A stretch of 64,000 bases of DNA from Crotophaga sulcirostris. Lineage: Eukaryota > Chordata > Aves > Cuculiformes > Crotophagidae. This document shows, piece by piece, positions 25,801-39,300 of the stretch. Each line of letters begins with the position of its first letter. Position 1 is the first letter of the stretch. The notes under the pieces were generated by a model. That model had not been told where the DNA came from and searched no databases. It was given only the letters and a program-made list of their open reading frames with translations. The stretch lies in contig VYZB01000057.1 of assembly GCA_013397455.1 (NCBI GenBank), forward strand, positions 3,026,646 to 3,090,645, in the 5' to 3' direction. The translations under genes were made by a program, and so were the position numbers.

Positions 25801-28800
25801 GCATCATCCTTTCATATCATCCTTTATGCCTGCTTAATGAGACTCAAGACAAATTATAATGTCCAATATTGATTGGAGACCTGCTACCTGTATTTCCCTA
25901 CTCATGAATAGCACAGAAGGAGTTTAGTGTCAAAAGATACTAGAAATTAATACAAATAATGCCTTATAAAGCCTTATATTATTATTTATTTTGTTACTTG
26001 TTATGACTCCATATATTCCTGAGGATTTGCAAAGATTCTTTCCATAGACTAAGCTAGCAAAATACTGTAGTTTTTCCGTTAATGCAAAAAAACCAGAAGG
26101 AAGGGAGGGCTTTCATGAGATAGAAGGAGAAGCATCCTGACAGCAAAAAGGAAAGGGACACTGCAGATACATTAACATCTCTCAAGATAATACTAGTCTA
26201 CACCCTGAGCCAGTCTGGTTGCTGACTAACCTTTTTCTCAGCCCATGATCACCAAAAGCTGAGTAATATGCTGGCAAAACCAAAGAGAGACCCTTCAAGC
26301 AGGTGTGGCCATACTTGTTTGACAATGACCCGGAAACTCCTACATTTCAATGTATTTAGAGATGTGTTGCCTTCTCTAAAAATAGAACAAATTCATGCAT
26401 GTTAACATTAAAAAATAAGAAGGCTTTTAAGATACCAATTTTCATGTTAGATAAAGGATATTGAAAGACCATAATGGTATTACATTATAATCCACAGGTA
26501 AGAGCAGGATTCATGTAAAAGGATTGTAGATATACTATTATTAAACTTCCCCCTTACTTTCAGAGATTAACTAGCAGGACAATATCTGACATCTGATACA
26601 GCAACAGGAAGGATTTCTGTGGTTTTCCTTTATATATTTGTCAGTAACATTAATGGAGGAACTGTGAGCTGAGCAGTTTTGAAAGGTTTACTCTCTGCAG
26701 TTTATGAGTTTGTTTAGAATGTTCTGCAGAAGAAAGTGCATAATAAGAGGATATTTTTAAACTATCTGACTTAGGCAGATTCAGGACTCCCGAGCAATTT
26801 AGGAAACTTGATGGTCTTGGTTTAAAAAATAATTAGGTACAGCTGATATGAAAAGCAGCATTGTAGATATGCCTGAGATAAAGAACTACTACTTAATGAG
26901 CCTCCTGAAATTTTTTTCTTGCAAGTTTTAGAGAATAAGGGAGATATCAGCATTTTCCTGTGTTATTAAGCACTCAGAACAACAACATGTATGGAATGAA
27001 TCTCTGCACGTGCACGTATGAAAGTGAAATAATCAAAATTCTAAATTTCATAAAGGTGCGATAAGTTTTGTGCAGAGCTAGAATATACATACGATTGTAG
27101 AAAATCACATTTGAATTAGTAATGAGTCATGGTGCAATCTTTAGCATGCAATCATTAACATGCAAACCTCTTTTTTTTTTTTAATTTTCAAACTCTAAGA
27201 TGTTGTTCTGCACTCAGTACAGAGTGCTGCTGATTTCTTTATTCAGTGTCACTTCCAAAATAATTTGTAGTGTTACTAGTTGCCACCTCTTGCTTGTCTT
27301 ATATTGGTAAAATAGATAGCATGGAGAAGTAATTGTAATTCAAATTGTATTTTCATTGCTGTTTTATACTAAATCTTCCTGGAAATTAGGAAAGGCCTCC
27401 ATTTGAAACTGCAAATGGGGCTCCAGGTACATCTAGAGGAAGCTTATCCCAAAGGTCTATGCTATCAATACAGTGTTGTTTGAAAATTAGTTTATTTTTT
27501 AATTAGACACTCGGATAACAGGGGGGAAACTACATGAGTCTTTATAACCCTCGTTACTGGATTCTCAGTGAATGTCCATGTAAAACAAAGTAACATGACT
27601 TTCTTTTGCACTAATAGAAATGGAAGGAACCTGAACAGATGCAATGAGGGTACACAGGAAAAAAAATTTTTGTGCTGCAGCACACGTGTAATAAAGAATC
27701 TTAATGTAATAATATTGGGGATAAGTTGTTGAATGCCTAAAATTAATAGGCAGAAGAATATACAGAAATGACTACCTGTTTTTATTCCATTTGAATGATA
27801 TTTTAAAGAAAATAAAAAGCATATTACCACTGTTGTAAGCAGATCAGCAATCAGAACACATAGTAATAAAATTTGTATTTAAATGAAATATCACCGAAAT
27901 ATTTAAAGCTTGACAGACGGTGGGTAAATTAATTTTTATCTTTCATGAAAACTTTGTAGATTTCTTACATCTTTAAGGCCAGTAGAAACACCATAATCAC
28001 TTGACTGACATCTCACTATAGAATTTCAAACTAAGTATGACAACAGAAAACCCATAGCTTTTTTCCTAAGATACAGAATATATTTAAAGAAACTATATAA
28101 ATTTGATATACAAACTACAATGTAGTAAAATTAATGTAATTCCCATATAAATAATTCCAGTTATTAAACTCTGATAAAACATGTACATCCTGTCCATTCG
28201 TACTTAAAGTTATATTTTCTTAAGTTTTGCTCTGCTAAAATAGTTCAGTTTCACTATAGAATTTCTTCTGCAATGTATTATTAACTCAGTTATATTTTGT
28301 TCCTCTTCCCCCATCACTATCATGTATTCTCAGCATTGCTCTTGTCCTGTTAGATGAATATTTTATAATAGCTCATCAAGTTTGGTGTTTGAAAGGAACA
28401 TAACAAAATCAAGAAAGGATACAAAGCTCAGTGGTGATGGCACAGAATACAAGGAGCCAACCAAATGAATTAATATCAATTAAAGGATGATTCTTTTTCT
28501 TTCAGTGAGGAATCACTTTCGAATAACTGTTCATCCTGAAATGCTTCATTCAACTGCAAGGAGAATACCTATGCATGAAACCAAGCACCAGAAATCTGAT
28601 GTTTCAGCTTAATGCAACATCATGGAACAAATTCTTTTATTTGTTAAAATATTTGTTCACCTTTTTGCACCAGGTCTGTTTCATATTTGGAATTTAAAAG
28701 CACCTAAGCATTACACAGGTATAATAAAGACAAACAGCATACTAAAGAACCTATGCAATCTCAACAGAAATTACTATACATTTTGTGTTTTTGGATAAAC

Positions 28801-29455
28801 AATCCATGGTTTGCATTCCTAAATAAGGAAAAAAGACTTTTATGCAAAATATGTTAGCTACAGTATTGGCAGTCTTAGACTTGCTTTATATCTGATTTGG
28901 TTTGATGAAATACCTCGGTGTTTTGGTACGTTACAATAAAAAAAATGATTTATTGTGCAGTTCATCATTCACATTAAGCATTTGAGTAGACTTATTGACA
29001 TTGGAGGATTAAATTTCAGTATGTGCAACAGATCTACATGACTCAAGCTTTTACTTTTAATTTTTATAATTAATAATTACTTTTAACCGTTATAACTGTC
29101 TCAGTTTCTGTTTTGTATTAATAAATTATCATTCCAAAGGCTTGAACTTGATTTATACCACCCAAGAGCAACACACAGATGTTTCAGTGCTTCACACAGC
29201 TCTTGATACCTGCTTCATGGGGTGTTTGACTACTCAGTAACTCTGAAATTAAAATGCTTACCCATGGAAAATGCTGGGAGTATGCATAATTAACTCAAAA
29301 ATGAACAAAAAGTTTACTGAAGTTTTCTTTGTTCTTATATGACTGTTATTACTTCTATCCATGAATCTAATAATAACAACAACAAAAAAAATCTGTCTGT
29401 AATTAGCCTCTAAAGTCTTCTCACATCTTCCTGCTTCACATACAAACACAATTTT
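22806..29455. other. Long stretch without identified genes
   Basis: No recognised gene. Longest open frame is 112 codons on the minus strand (27492-27830), with no recognisable domain. The 23.5-24.3 kb region is GC-richer and has several overlapping plus-strand open frames of 66-76 codons, none recognised. A G/T-rich low-complexity tract lies at about 23.3 kb and a poly-T run at 27171-27182. Confidence 0.5.
23290..23378. repeat. G/T-rich low-complexity tract
   Basis: Imperfect runs of TTGGT and TTTTGG units inside a T-rich context (TTGGTTTGGTTTGGCTTTGG and similar). This is a simple-sequence tract of the type that expands by slippage; no function is inferred. Confidence 0.8.
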
Positions 29456-29518
29456 CCTACATGCAGAGGAAGGGAGCTATTTGACAGCCTTCCTGATTTT
29501 TCCTGCAAGATAAAAGAG
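29456..29518 (+). repeat. Left arm of perfect 63-bp inverted repeat
   Basis: The 63 bp beginning CCTACATGCAGAGGAAGGGA and ending GCAAGATAAAAGAG reappear, with no mismatch, as the reverse complement at 30702-30764. Identity ends abruptly on both sides (TTAAGAAAAG follows here, GTGATGTAC at the other arm). The spacer is 1183 bp. The arms do not look like known transposon termini and I see no flanking target duplication. Confidence 0.95.
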
Positions 29519-30701
29519 TTAAGAAAAGTCCTGCTGTTACTTATCCCTGAGTGCACAAGTTAAGGATGCCACCTTGAACCCAACCTGGAGGGCCCACAAC
29601 ATTCTTTCTCCCATTAAAGGGACTAAACAACTGCTAGAAATTACTCCTGCAGGCAGGAGTAACCTGAGGAAGGCTAAACTGTCCCCGTAAGACACTACAT
29701 TTGCAACATTCAGTTTATGGTCTATCAAATCTGTATGGTCCACTTTAGAGCCTCATAAGCATGAGCTAGTGATAATTCACCACTGTTTTCCCAGGTGTTT
29801 AGATCAACACTTCAATCCAAAACATTTTAATTTAAAACTCATTGGAAATTACTGAGATTTTTAAAGTACAGATAACTACAAACTTCACATTTGATTGCTA
29901 GATTTTTTTCTTTTGCAGGAAAATGCTTTTTATCCTTAATAGTATTCATAATCTTTTCCAAACACTTTGGAAATTAATAGTTCATTGGGAAAAGAATTAA
30001 AATAAATTTAATGTGTTCCCTGTCTGCAGTGCTCTACTAAAAAAAATTCTCCTTCTCACTATTTTTTTCTGACAGATTCAAGCACTGAAACAATGTACAG
30101 GAAGTAATGGGGCATAGCCCAAATCTGGGATGAAAAGTAACAAATCAGAAACGAATATTGCTTGAAGTCAGTTTCTGTTGTGCTCATTTTTCCTGGATGT
30201 GTAAGGAAAGCTGACAAGCAGAATTGTTTGCCTCACAGATCACTGAGTGAACCTTGATGAAATGGACATGTGAAGGAACACACACAAAACAAACTTTAAT
30301 GATTGGCATACCACGTTTTATTTGAGCTAACATGGAAGGCACACAGTAGCTTTAGGGTAGGTAAGAAACATTTTAAACACCGTTCTTCATTTGGGCAGAT
30401 TGTGAAGGATAACCAAGTGGCTCAGTAAAACAGTAATAACAGATGATGACATTTTTGCCAGGTTACAGGTCCAAAACAGGCCTTCACTGATATGTTAGAG
30501 TAACACTTTATTACATATCTGGCAGAAGATATAATCTTCTTCTTCATTTCTTAGTAAAGAAATATCAGCAGGTTCTCTTCTTTTATGCAGCCTCAGTATC
30601 ACCAGCAATAATTCAATGGAGCAAATTACTTTCTTTCCCCTTGTGGCAAACCTTTGAGAACAGAACTGGCAGAAAGAGAAGTATGACAACTTGTACATCA
30701 C
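29519..30701. other. Spacer between the inverted-repeat arms
   Basis: This 1.18-kb stretch holds no recognised gene; the longest open frames are 68 codons. The first 200 bp (29540-29720) are richer in GC than the rest and include the near-palindrome ACTCCTGCAGGCAGGAGT (29643-29660). No transposase-like sequence is seen, so the arms plus spacer are not obviously a DNA transposon. Confidence 0.6.
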
Positions 30702-30764
30702 CTCTTTTATCTTGCAGGAAAAATCAGGAAGGCTGTCAAATAGCTCCCTTCCTCTGCATGTAGG
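30702..30764 (-). repeat. Right arm of perfect 63-bp inverted repeat
   Basis: Exact reverse complement of 29456-29518. Its outer end (GCATGTAGG) runs straight into the CR1 3' end GGTTGGACTTGATGATCTTGG, sharing the bases TAGG, which are also expected in the CR1 sequence at that point. The arm therefore sits exactly at the 5' truncation point of the CR1 copy. Confidence 0.95.
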
Positions 30765-30816
30765 TTGGACTTGATGATCTTGGAGGTCTCTTCCAACCTG
30801 GTTATACTGTGAAACT
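30761..30816 (+). mobile_element. Very short CR1 LINE 3' end
   Basis: TAGGTTGGACTTGATGATCTTGG, then AGGTCTCTTCCAACCTGGTTATACTGTGAAAC: the canonical last ~50 bp of CR1 in sense orientation with a degenerate tail. It is close in sequence to the copy at 10.3 kb. The 5' end is truncated at TAGG, overlapping the inverted-repeat arm. Confidence 0.9.
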
Positions 30817-32825
30817 AGTGCTTAAAATCAACTTTAATGGTAAAAATAAAGTAATCTAGAGGAATAATTTTCCTTTTTTGCATACAAGTCGTTAGAAGAT
30901 TCTGTATCTTCCTACTACCTACAGTAGAGTTTCTCCCCAGATTCTAGTGTATAGCACATCTCTTCTCAGTTTTTTTATGTTATATCTTCTAAATAACATG
31001 ATATTCATGTCAGCTTACTTGCTCCTTTCACTAGTCGTGGAAGAAAAATCTTAACTATCTCAGTGTTCTCTGCTGTGATCAAGTAACACTACACACGTAT
31101 TTGCAAGGAATTAGTGTTTGAGGTTTTTTGCATCATATGACATTTTCAATCTTTCTCCTTTTATTTACTGTTTTATCTCATTTGGCCATCCCGCTGGAGC
31201 TGACCCATAAAACCACTTCACTCCGAAAGCATTCATTAGAAAACCAGATGATGTACTCAATATCCTCTGCACTATTGGTGCTTTCACCACATTAAGAGCA
31301 CCTTATTCAGCTCCATAGGCATATCTTTCTGTTGTATATATATCTGGGGAGCTAGAAGCAGGATAAACATCTTTTCTGCTCCAAGGACTGAAGAAATTAA
31401 GGGCTGGACGACGAATATGAAAACAAAGATGAGAACAAGTGCCTACTGGGAAAAAGAGAAAAAATTGACACCAAAGGGTGGAGGAGGAAAGATAAAAACT
31501 CTTGAAGCATTAGAATTACTTTGGTAAACTGAGTTCAAGGAGTTACAAGGACAGATCTGTGAAGAAAAAAAAAGTGTGACTACAAAACACTGGCCATATA
31601 GTGTAGCGGGGGTAGATTCTGAAAAAAAAATCATGGATAGATGTGAAGAATAACAGAGATGATAGCAGACTTTGCAGGAATTAAGAAATTGAAGGATGTT
31701 TGTCATTGCCAAAATCTCATTTATTCAGGGCTGAACCTCTTTTTCTTTAGCAATTTTTAAAAGCCAACTGAAAATTTATTAACATTTTCGTCTTGCAAAT
31801 TCTATCTCTGGTACAGGAGGGCTGATGAAGAACAACTTTATTTTTAGTCGATATAAATCCAGACACAGCCACAAAAATTTGCACATTAAATACAGTTGTG
31901 ATGGCTCTTGATTCACAAAAATTCAGCAGCACAGAAATCTCGAGTCTGTGTTTTAAATTAAAAGACAGCAACCATGTAAAAGGATATGGGAGTTCAAAAG
32001 CTACCAGGGAAATTCATTAATGTGACCCATACTGCAAACAATTTGAGTTGAAGAAAAAAAACCCTAAATACCAAAAATAGAGGTGTCTAAGACTGCTACT
32101 TTTCATAAAAGCTCTCCGTATGATGTAAATTTACTAGAAAACTCACATCAATTAGCTCTTCCTCTGATGTGTAACATGTTGAGACATATTAAAACAGATT
32201 CAGTCTACCCTTGCATAAAAGGACGTCTCCGTTAACAAAATCTCCCCTATTTTTATTCTTTAAATAAAGTTCCAAACAATCTACTGAATTTTCAGTTAAG
32301 GTTTCAGACATGCCAATAAACTATTAAAAATGAAACCATAATACTTCAATTACACAGCAGTGCCAAGAAACTTAAGATGGTACAACTGAGCCATCAGTAT
32401 GAATTCAATAATTCTACTATAGTCCTTCATACCTACAAGAAAAGGACCCAGCTTTCAGAAAAGTGCCTTTTGCAATCTGCGGACCTTGTACTCTGAGTAA
32501 GTCCACAGACCTAAAAGACCAATGTTTGGTAGTGAAGGAAAGTAGAGTCATATCTCAGTATTCAGTTGGCCATTTCTTTCCCATTGGATAATAGCTGAAA
32601 ACATTCAAAACACAAAAAGCTTGAAGACTGTACCTTAAAAGTATCTGATATACTTTAGAAAACAATGAGGAGATAGCATGTAGGAATATGAAGACTGCTT
32701 GCTAATTATTAAACCTTTAACGATAAACTCAATTAAATCCTACATAGGTGATTATTAGTTCCAATTTCTTCTCTTATATTTGTAACTTTGAGTTTATCAG
32801 ATCTATAAAGATGGTACCAAGCCAC
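30817..32825. other. Gene-free AT-rich stretch
   Basis: No recognised gene or repeat family. Minus-strand open frames of 89 codons (31443-31712) and 74 codons (31747-31971) show no recognisable domain. Confidence 0.55.
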
Positions 32826-33345
32826 AACAGAATCGCAAAATCCTGTGTGTTGGAAAACACTTTGAAGATCATCGAGTCCAACTGTAAATCTAACACTGCT
32901 AAGTCCTCCACTAAACCACATCCTTAAGTGCCCCATCTATGTATCTTTTAAATACCTCCAGGAATGATGACACAATCACTTCCCTGGTCAGCCCATTCCA
33001 GTGCTTGACAGCCCTTTCAGTGAAGTAATATTGTATAATATCCAGTCTAAACCTCCCCAGACACAACTTGAGATCATTTCCTCTTGTCCTGTCACTGGTT
33101 ACTTGGGAGAAAAGACCAACACCAGCCTCACTACAATCTCCTTTCAGATAGTTGTAAAGGGCAGTAAAGTCTCTCATCAACTTCCTCTTCTCCAGGTTAA
33201 ACAATCCTAGTTCCCTGAGCCGCTCCTCGCAAAACTTGTGATCCACACTCTTCACCAGCACACACTCCAGCACCTCAATGCCTTTCTTGTTGTGAGAGGC
33301 ACAAAACTGAACACGGTATTCAAGGTGCAGTCTCAAATACTGAGA
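32826..33345 (-). mobile_element. CR1 LINE, 3' about 510 bp, antisense
   Basis: Read on the minus strand this is a 5'-truncated CR1: the last part of ORF2, its stop codon, and about 85 bp of 3' UTR ending in the AAGATCATCGAGTCCAAC / TTGGAAAACAC region. On the plus strand the order of landmarks is the standard antisense CR1 one: GATCATCGAGTCCAAC, CACTGCTAAGTCC, CCACTAAACCACATCC, AATACCTCCAGGAATGATGA, CAGCCCATTCCAGTGCTTGA, TTTCAGTGAAGTAATA, TCTAAACCTCCCC, CTCTTGTCCTGTCACTGGTT, TTCTCCAGGTTAAACAATCC, CCGCTCCTCGCAAAACTTGT, ACTGAACACGGTATTCAAGG. Similarity fades at about 33340. Confidence 0.95.
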
Positions 33346-33363
33346 CAGACAGCCATTTACCAC
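32911..33363 (-). pseudogene. CR1 ORF2 C-terminal fragment, still open
   Basis: This 150-codon frame is the extreme C-terminal end of the CR1 ORF2 polyprotein (endonuclease plus reverse transcriptase), downstream of the catalytic domains. Recognisable CR1 blocks are FCEERLRELGLFNLEKRKL (about residues 44-62), ALYNYLKGDCSEAGVGLFSQ, VTSDRTRGNDLKL, and near the end KHWNGLTREVIVSSFLEVFK followed by RYIDGALKDVV and a stop. That ending and stop position agree with the normal end of CR1 ORF2. The Met start is fortuitous, because the element is 5'-truncated here and roughly the first residues are flank or diverged sequence. It has no endonuclease or RT catalytic motifs and should not be called a host gene. 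Confidence 0.85.
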
Positions 33364-36300
33364 TCTAACATCTACATAAGTAATACTAAATTGTTAAGTG
33401 GAAATTTTGCAGGAAAGGGGTAATGGGGCAAAATACTCGTACCCATGGCACGCGTTCAAACTCCCTTTCTGAAGGTTTGGTACCTAATTCAAGGGTATAC
33501 ATTAGATATCTTCATCTTCTCAGGACCCAGAGCTTGGAATTCTGAGGAAAAAGTTTTAAAGAGCTTCTTGTTTAAATCACTCATGACATTGACCACTTTT
33601 TTGCAGAAAAACTGCATTGACTATGTTTGTACATGAAGAGGTCACTGGCTGCTGCAGCCTAAGCAAATTAAACCTTGGTTTGAATGTTTCTGTTCACAAG
33701 GCAACAGGGTTATCTGGCTGAAGCTGGCCTGTATGCTATAGGTGATGCAATATTTATGGGGCCAGAAGTAGGATGAATGAAAAACAACTAGGTTGTTATG
33801 GGCTAGTAAACAATGCCCAGCTAAGAGTGTGCTGGTCTATTTTTCACTCTTGGTTCCTTGGAATACATCAGTTTGTTCTAGCTATTGTAAAATACAAAAT
33901 ATGTAATAGCGAACAGTCCAAGTGCAGGGACTCACGCTTTGATTCAGGCACAGCCAAGCTAAGGACAACCTGATAGAAATCTTCCACTTCAGAGAGTTTC
34001 CTGCTCACCACACATTTGTGGGCCAGGTGTGGAAAGGTTGATAAGTAAACCGTTCTCTGTTATATTTTATTTTTACAGAAATACCATGTGATTGTACAGA
34101 ACCACAGGAAGATGTAAAGATTTTAAGTGAATTACTGAATAACATTTTCCACATTCAGATTATTTTTTTTTTCTACTCAAAAGGAATTGATTTCTACAGA
34201 AAGCCATCCTTAATTGATTATGGAAGAATTATGTGATTAAACTATGACTTTCATCTTTTGAACCTGGTAAGCATATGAATTTATAATTTTGATACAGATA
34301 TACAGGTCTGTCTGAAATCACTCAACTAAGACAGCTAAGCTTTACCTTCTCCACATTTTACCTAAACAAACCAAGACAAAACGAAACTCAGTGGCTTGCC
34401 TGAGATGATAGAGGGAACTGAGTGGGCACAATGGCAAATATTCTTTTAAGTCCTAGCTCAATGCTGTGTAAGAGGACTTGTGTATCTAGGCTACAGAGTT
34501 AGGGGAGAAGCTAGATCACAAAGCTTTACCTAAGATTTTCTCATTGCACTAGACAAGATATTTATCTTGCCTATTTTCCATTTTTTTTTGTTTCTGAGGG
34601 TGAATAATTTCTTCCTTCAAGAAGTGCACAGAGTCGTTGACTAATCAATTTTCATATAATATTCTGAATAGTTTCAGTAGAAGATATACTCTGATTAACA
34701 ATGTTTTATTCAAATGATTCTGTATATTGGGAGAAAAAAAACTTGGACTTGAAGCTAGTGTCTTGGATTGTTTTCTGGTAACACTTTTGGCTTTGATAGG
34801 TCTTGGTTAAATTCAGCAGCTGAAAACAGGGCACAGAGACAAGTAAAACTTCTGACATCAGCTCAGACTTTTTCTTCATTATTCACAGAGAGTAGTTAGT
34901 GTTGATTGCTATAAATAATCTTAACTGATTCAATTATATGAGCAGGGAAATCTATATCCAGTGCTTCCTTCCATATTTACAGATGACAACAAGTGACAGA
35001 AAAGCTTTCTAATGATCAATAAAGACCATTTAAACTCACTGCTTACACTTATACATTTATACACTTTCCCATCAAAGAGTTTTAAACTAAATATCTTAAC
35101 ACGAGTTTCTAAATCCATTCAAAATACTTTTGCCCACCCAAGATGTTAATAGAAGTTCTATTATTGTAATGGTGGACATATTACTGGGTTTATGGCCAGT
35201 GAATAAATCATCAAAGTTATTTAAGAGAGTGTAAATTAGAGTAGTGGACATGTCACTTAATATGAATTTGAAAATGCTGTGCTTGTGTTCGCATTTTTTT
35301 TGAGGTGAATGTTGATGGGTCAATATAGATCCATAACGTAAAAATTCTATGCATATCCAGCAGCTTTTTAATGCCTCACTATATTTACAACCTTAATAAT
35401 TTTGCATATAGCTAAGCATACTGATGATAGTGTTTCTCTCTAAAACTAATCATATAAAAATTTCTTCATATTGTCCGGTTTCTTAGCATCAAGTGCATCT
35501 CTGTTTTTCCAAAACATTTCGCCACATTTTTTCAGAAGTTACTGTGATGAATCAACAATTAGAAAGGACCAGACAAAAGATAGACAACTACTGGCATAAC
35601 TTAAAGAGTTATCTTAAAGAGTTTCAATCTTTCCCTGAGGTCCTGTATAATCCACCAGGACTGCAGTATTGCTGAAAGATACCCTGCTATTTCACTACAC
35701 ACTTTCCTTTGATCTGCAACTTACATGGAAACCAAATGGGATTTGTAAAGACATCCTCAAAGATAGCTTTCAGTTGTTTCTGCAACATTCGTTCTGCTAA
35801 AATCTTTTTGTGGGAGGAGATGAGGTTGCCAGAAGTTTTAGGACTGGGGATACAGCTGTAACCATTTAGGCACGAAGTCCTACTGTTGCCTTAAAGTATT
35901 CAAAGTCCTTGTATATTTTTCAGTACTCCTTGCAGGTGATTAGTACTGTGTTTTCTCTCAAGTGAGACCACACGTTTTGTCATTTTTAAATATACAGTGG
36001 AAAAAAGAATGGAATATGGATAGGATACATTTTCTCTGTGAAGTGATGCATATGATGTAACTCAAAAGAGTAAGAAAAGTATTCTCCTTTAACCACCAAA
36101 AGAAAGGTACCAAATGGAATCTTTGTTACTATATATCATCCAGAAATAAAAGAAAATATATAACTTTCATTGGGAAAGGGCAAATGCAAAATATTGTTCT
36201 TGTTGCTAAACTGATGCATATGGTGGGCAGTACCAGCTGGTTTTCAAAACAGATCTTTATCACAGCTTGCCATGTTTCATCAGGCCCACACACCAAACAC

Positions 36301-39300
36301 AACTAAAACATCACATAATTCATGCAAACTCTGTATCTTTATTGCGCTCCCATTTTTTTCTGTTCCACTTCTCCATTGGAAAAGAGCTGGACTAAATCCA
36401 TTCTGGCAGTACATTCTTTACATGCTGGAGATCAATGATACAATTTCTTTTTACATTACTACTTATTTCATTTCTATAGAATCAGGAATATTGCTTATTT
36501 GGCAAACAAAGAGCCCTGCAAATCATGCTTAAGTTGTTTCTTTCACAGTGCAGTGAAAGTAAACTACAGGGCCACCATCATACATCACAGTAACCTTTTT
36601 CATATTTAGAAGAGATGTTCTGTAGCTGTGTGTTGTGTAAGGAATTAATAAACTAAGTAATTGAAAACATATTTATTCGCAGCGTTTTATTTTTGTTAAT
36701 TATTTCAGGCAAGCCTACAATTAGCAAATTTACAGAGCAATTATATTTGTTCTCAGAATTCCAAATGAAATTAGACAATTTCAACTCAATCCTTTTCACC
36801 TCTTAGAGGATCCCTACCAGTCAGCCTGCTTAGGGATGAATTTGGGGACCTACAGGCCTGTTGGCTGTGACAAGACACAGAGACAAAACCAAGCAAGAGA
36901 GACACTGACCAGACTTTGTAGACCTGCATAGCAAACCAATAATTTCTTAATGAGAAGAAAGAAAAGAAGATGCTCACTTCATTCTCTTATAGGCTCTTCA
37001 GGGAAATAAGCCACTCCTAAAAATAGGGAAGTAATCATGACCAAGCTGTAATCAGAGAGGAAGAAAAGACCAGAGTTAAGAAGACACCGGAGTTTTTTGA
37101 GGCTGTAGCCCAAATTTCCTGCTTGACCTTTCAAAACCAAGCAATTTACTGTGTTTGATATAATTTTTGGTTGCTGAAGATGTCTAAGATGAAAAAGAGA
37201 AAGCTGGTTTAAGACTTCCTATGTGGCTATAGGCAAATGTTGAGTGTTTATAATCAGCATTCTGATTTTGTTTTCTGATTTTGTAGATTTTTGCCTTGTA
37301 GATTCAAGAAATAAAGCTAATAAGAAACCATGTAGCACCACTTGTTACTATCAAGCTCTTATTCTTCCTAACGAAGTGGTTACATTTCAGCAATAAAAAA
37401 ACTGGTTTGGAGCCTATATATAGGCATTCCAGGGAACATTTCAAGCAGTACACTGGAAATCAATTATATAAGAATTGAGTTGATCCATCTTGCTTGAGGC
37501 CAAGCACAAATGAAGACAAGCTTTTAATTGCTCAAATGCTTGAGAATTCTCTTACCCATGATTTTGCAAACCTATTACAACTAAAAAAAATAGAGAGATG
37601 GAGTACAGCCTGGTGTGTAATCCAAGGACACATGAGTAAGTTCTGAATTGTTGGTGATAATATAAATTTGCATCAGAAAATGAGAGATTTTATCTCTTGT
37701 CGTATAGACTACCTAGGACTATACAACCATTGTTGTGCTATCATCTACAAATTTTGGAATTCTTTACAGTAATGAATATGTATCACCATCAGACGCAAGA
37801 AAAGTAAAGCACACAAAAGTAATGGCCTGGTCCAATGCCTGTTCAAGTCAGTGAGACTCCCTCTGGTGACTCATCTGGGCAGTTAGACAAAAAATATTTA
37901 CTCAAGGTCTTTCATCTATATTCAATGGCAGATGAAGATAGAAACATTTTTTAATTACAAATTTCCTATTCTGTCTGTGGGATAATGCTCTCTGTCGCCT
38001 ATTCAGGAAAAAAAATGAGCTAGGAACAGAGATCTAGTGTGAAAAACATTAAAAAAAGAGAAAAGGCATCTATGTTTATTTGTGCAACATTCTTTTGGAG
38101 CTAAAACGTATTCTGACTTTAATAATTATTCTGACAGTTCAAGCATTAGAGTCACTGCTGCACGTTCAAATCACCAGTGACTAAGAAGACAAAGAAATAT
38201 TTGCTCTTCAGCTTCACCACTCTCCATTCTGAACTACATTTCTGCCATTGTTTTTCTTACAAATCATCATTCTGAGATGACAACTACAATTTTTTCAGTT
38301 GTCAGAGGTCTGCATGGTTGTTCTTAAAAGGGTTCTTATTCTGTGGCAATTCCTTGAAATGAAAAAAATGAAGGTCGTAGAGAGGAGGGTTACACCTAAC
38401 AGAGGTATGCGGAGTATAGTGAATAGAAATGTACAGCTTTATTTTGAGAACAACTTAAATGGATAAACCCATACAATTTTCTTTTCTTTACCTATTCAAC
38501 TTGAATATAAGCATGAGAAACAATCTGGAGAAGTTTAAGTTATTGAATTTGTTTTATTTTTTTTTTAAATATTTTTAATGTGGAGATACATTTACTCCTT
38601 CTGCTCAAAATCAAAAAATGCATTGCAGACCTTACAAAATAGAAAAACCTTTCAAGACATCTTTGGAAAAAATGTAATTTATTTAAATGAAATTCTGAAA
38701 ACAAAATGCTACTTTACCTATTTTTATAAGTGATCTGTCATCTCCAATTTTCAAGTTCACTTGTCACAACTCAGCAAAACACCATAGAATTTGAATCCCT
38801 TTAGCAGATACTGCATAGTCTGCTAACCTGGGCAAAAAATGTTGTGATCTGGTTCCTAACAAGCAGGGCAGGTGCATGGAATTACCGTGAAAATCAGTTT
38901 CTTGACTTGAATCAACGTCCTTAATAGGAGAACCAGTACCTAGGTCAAAACAAACATTCGCTGTCTCTCTGTTTTGGAAACCCTTGCAGGACAATGTGCT
39001 CCACCAGCTGCAAATGGGTGCACAGCATTAACCGACTATGTAATTGAGACTGAATAATCAAAATGTTTTTATTAAAGATATTCTGTTCTTTGGACATAGT
39101 TTAAAATATTCCTACTTCTGAAGGCCAAGATTTTCAGCCTTCATGGCATAATAGCATCTCACTTTCTGGGTGTGTTGGATTAACTGAATATTAAGTGCCA
39201 CAGTTGGTCTATATATTACATGATGGATACATTCATAATATGATGACATGGTGTTTCACATTGCATTGCATAGCAGAGACAGAGGAATGGAGGAAGAGGA

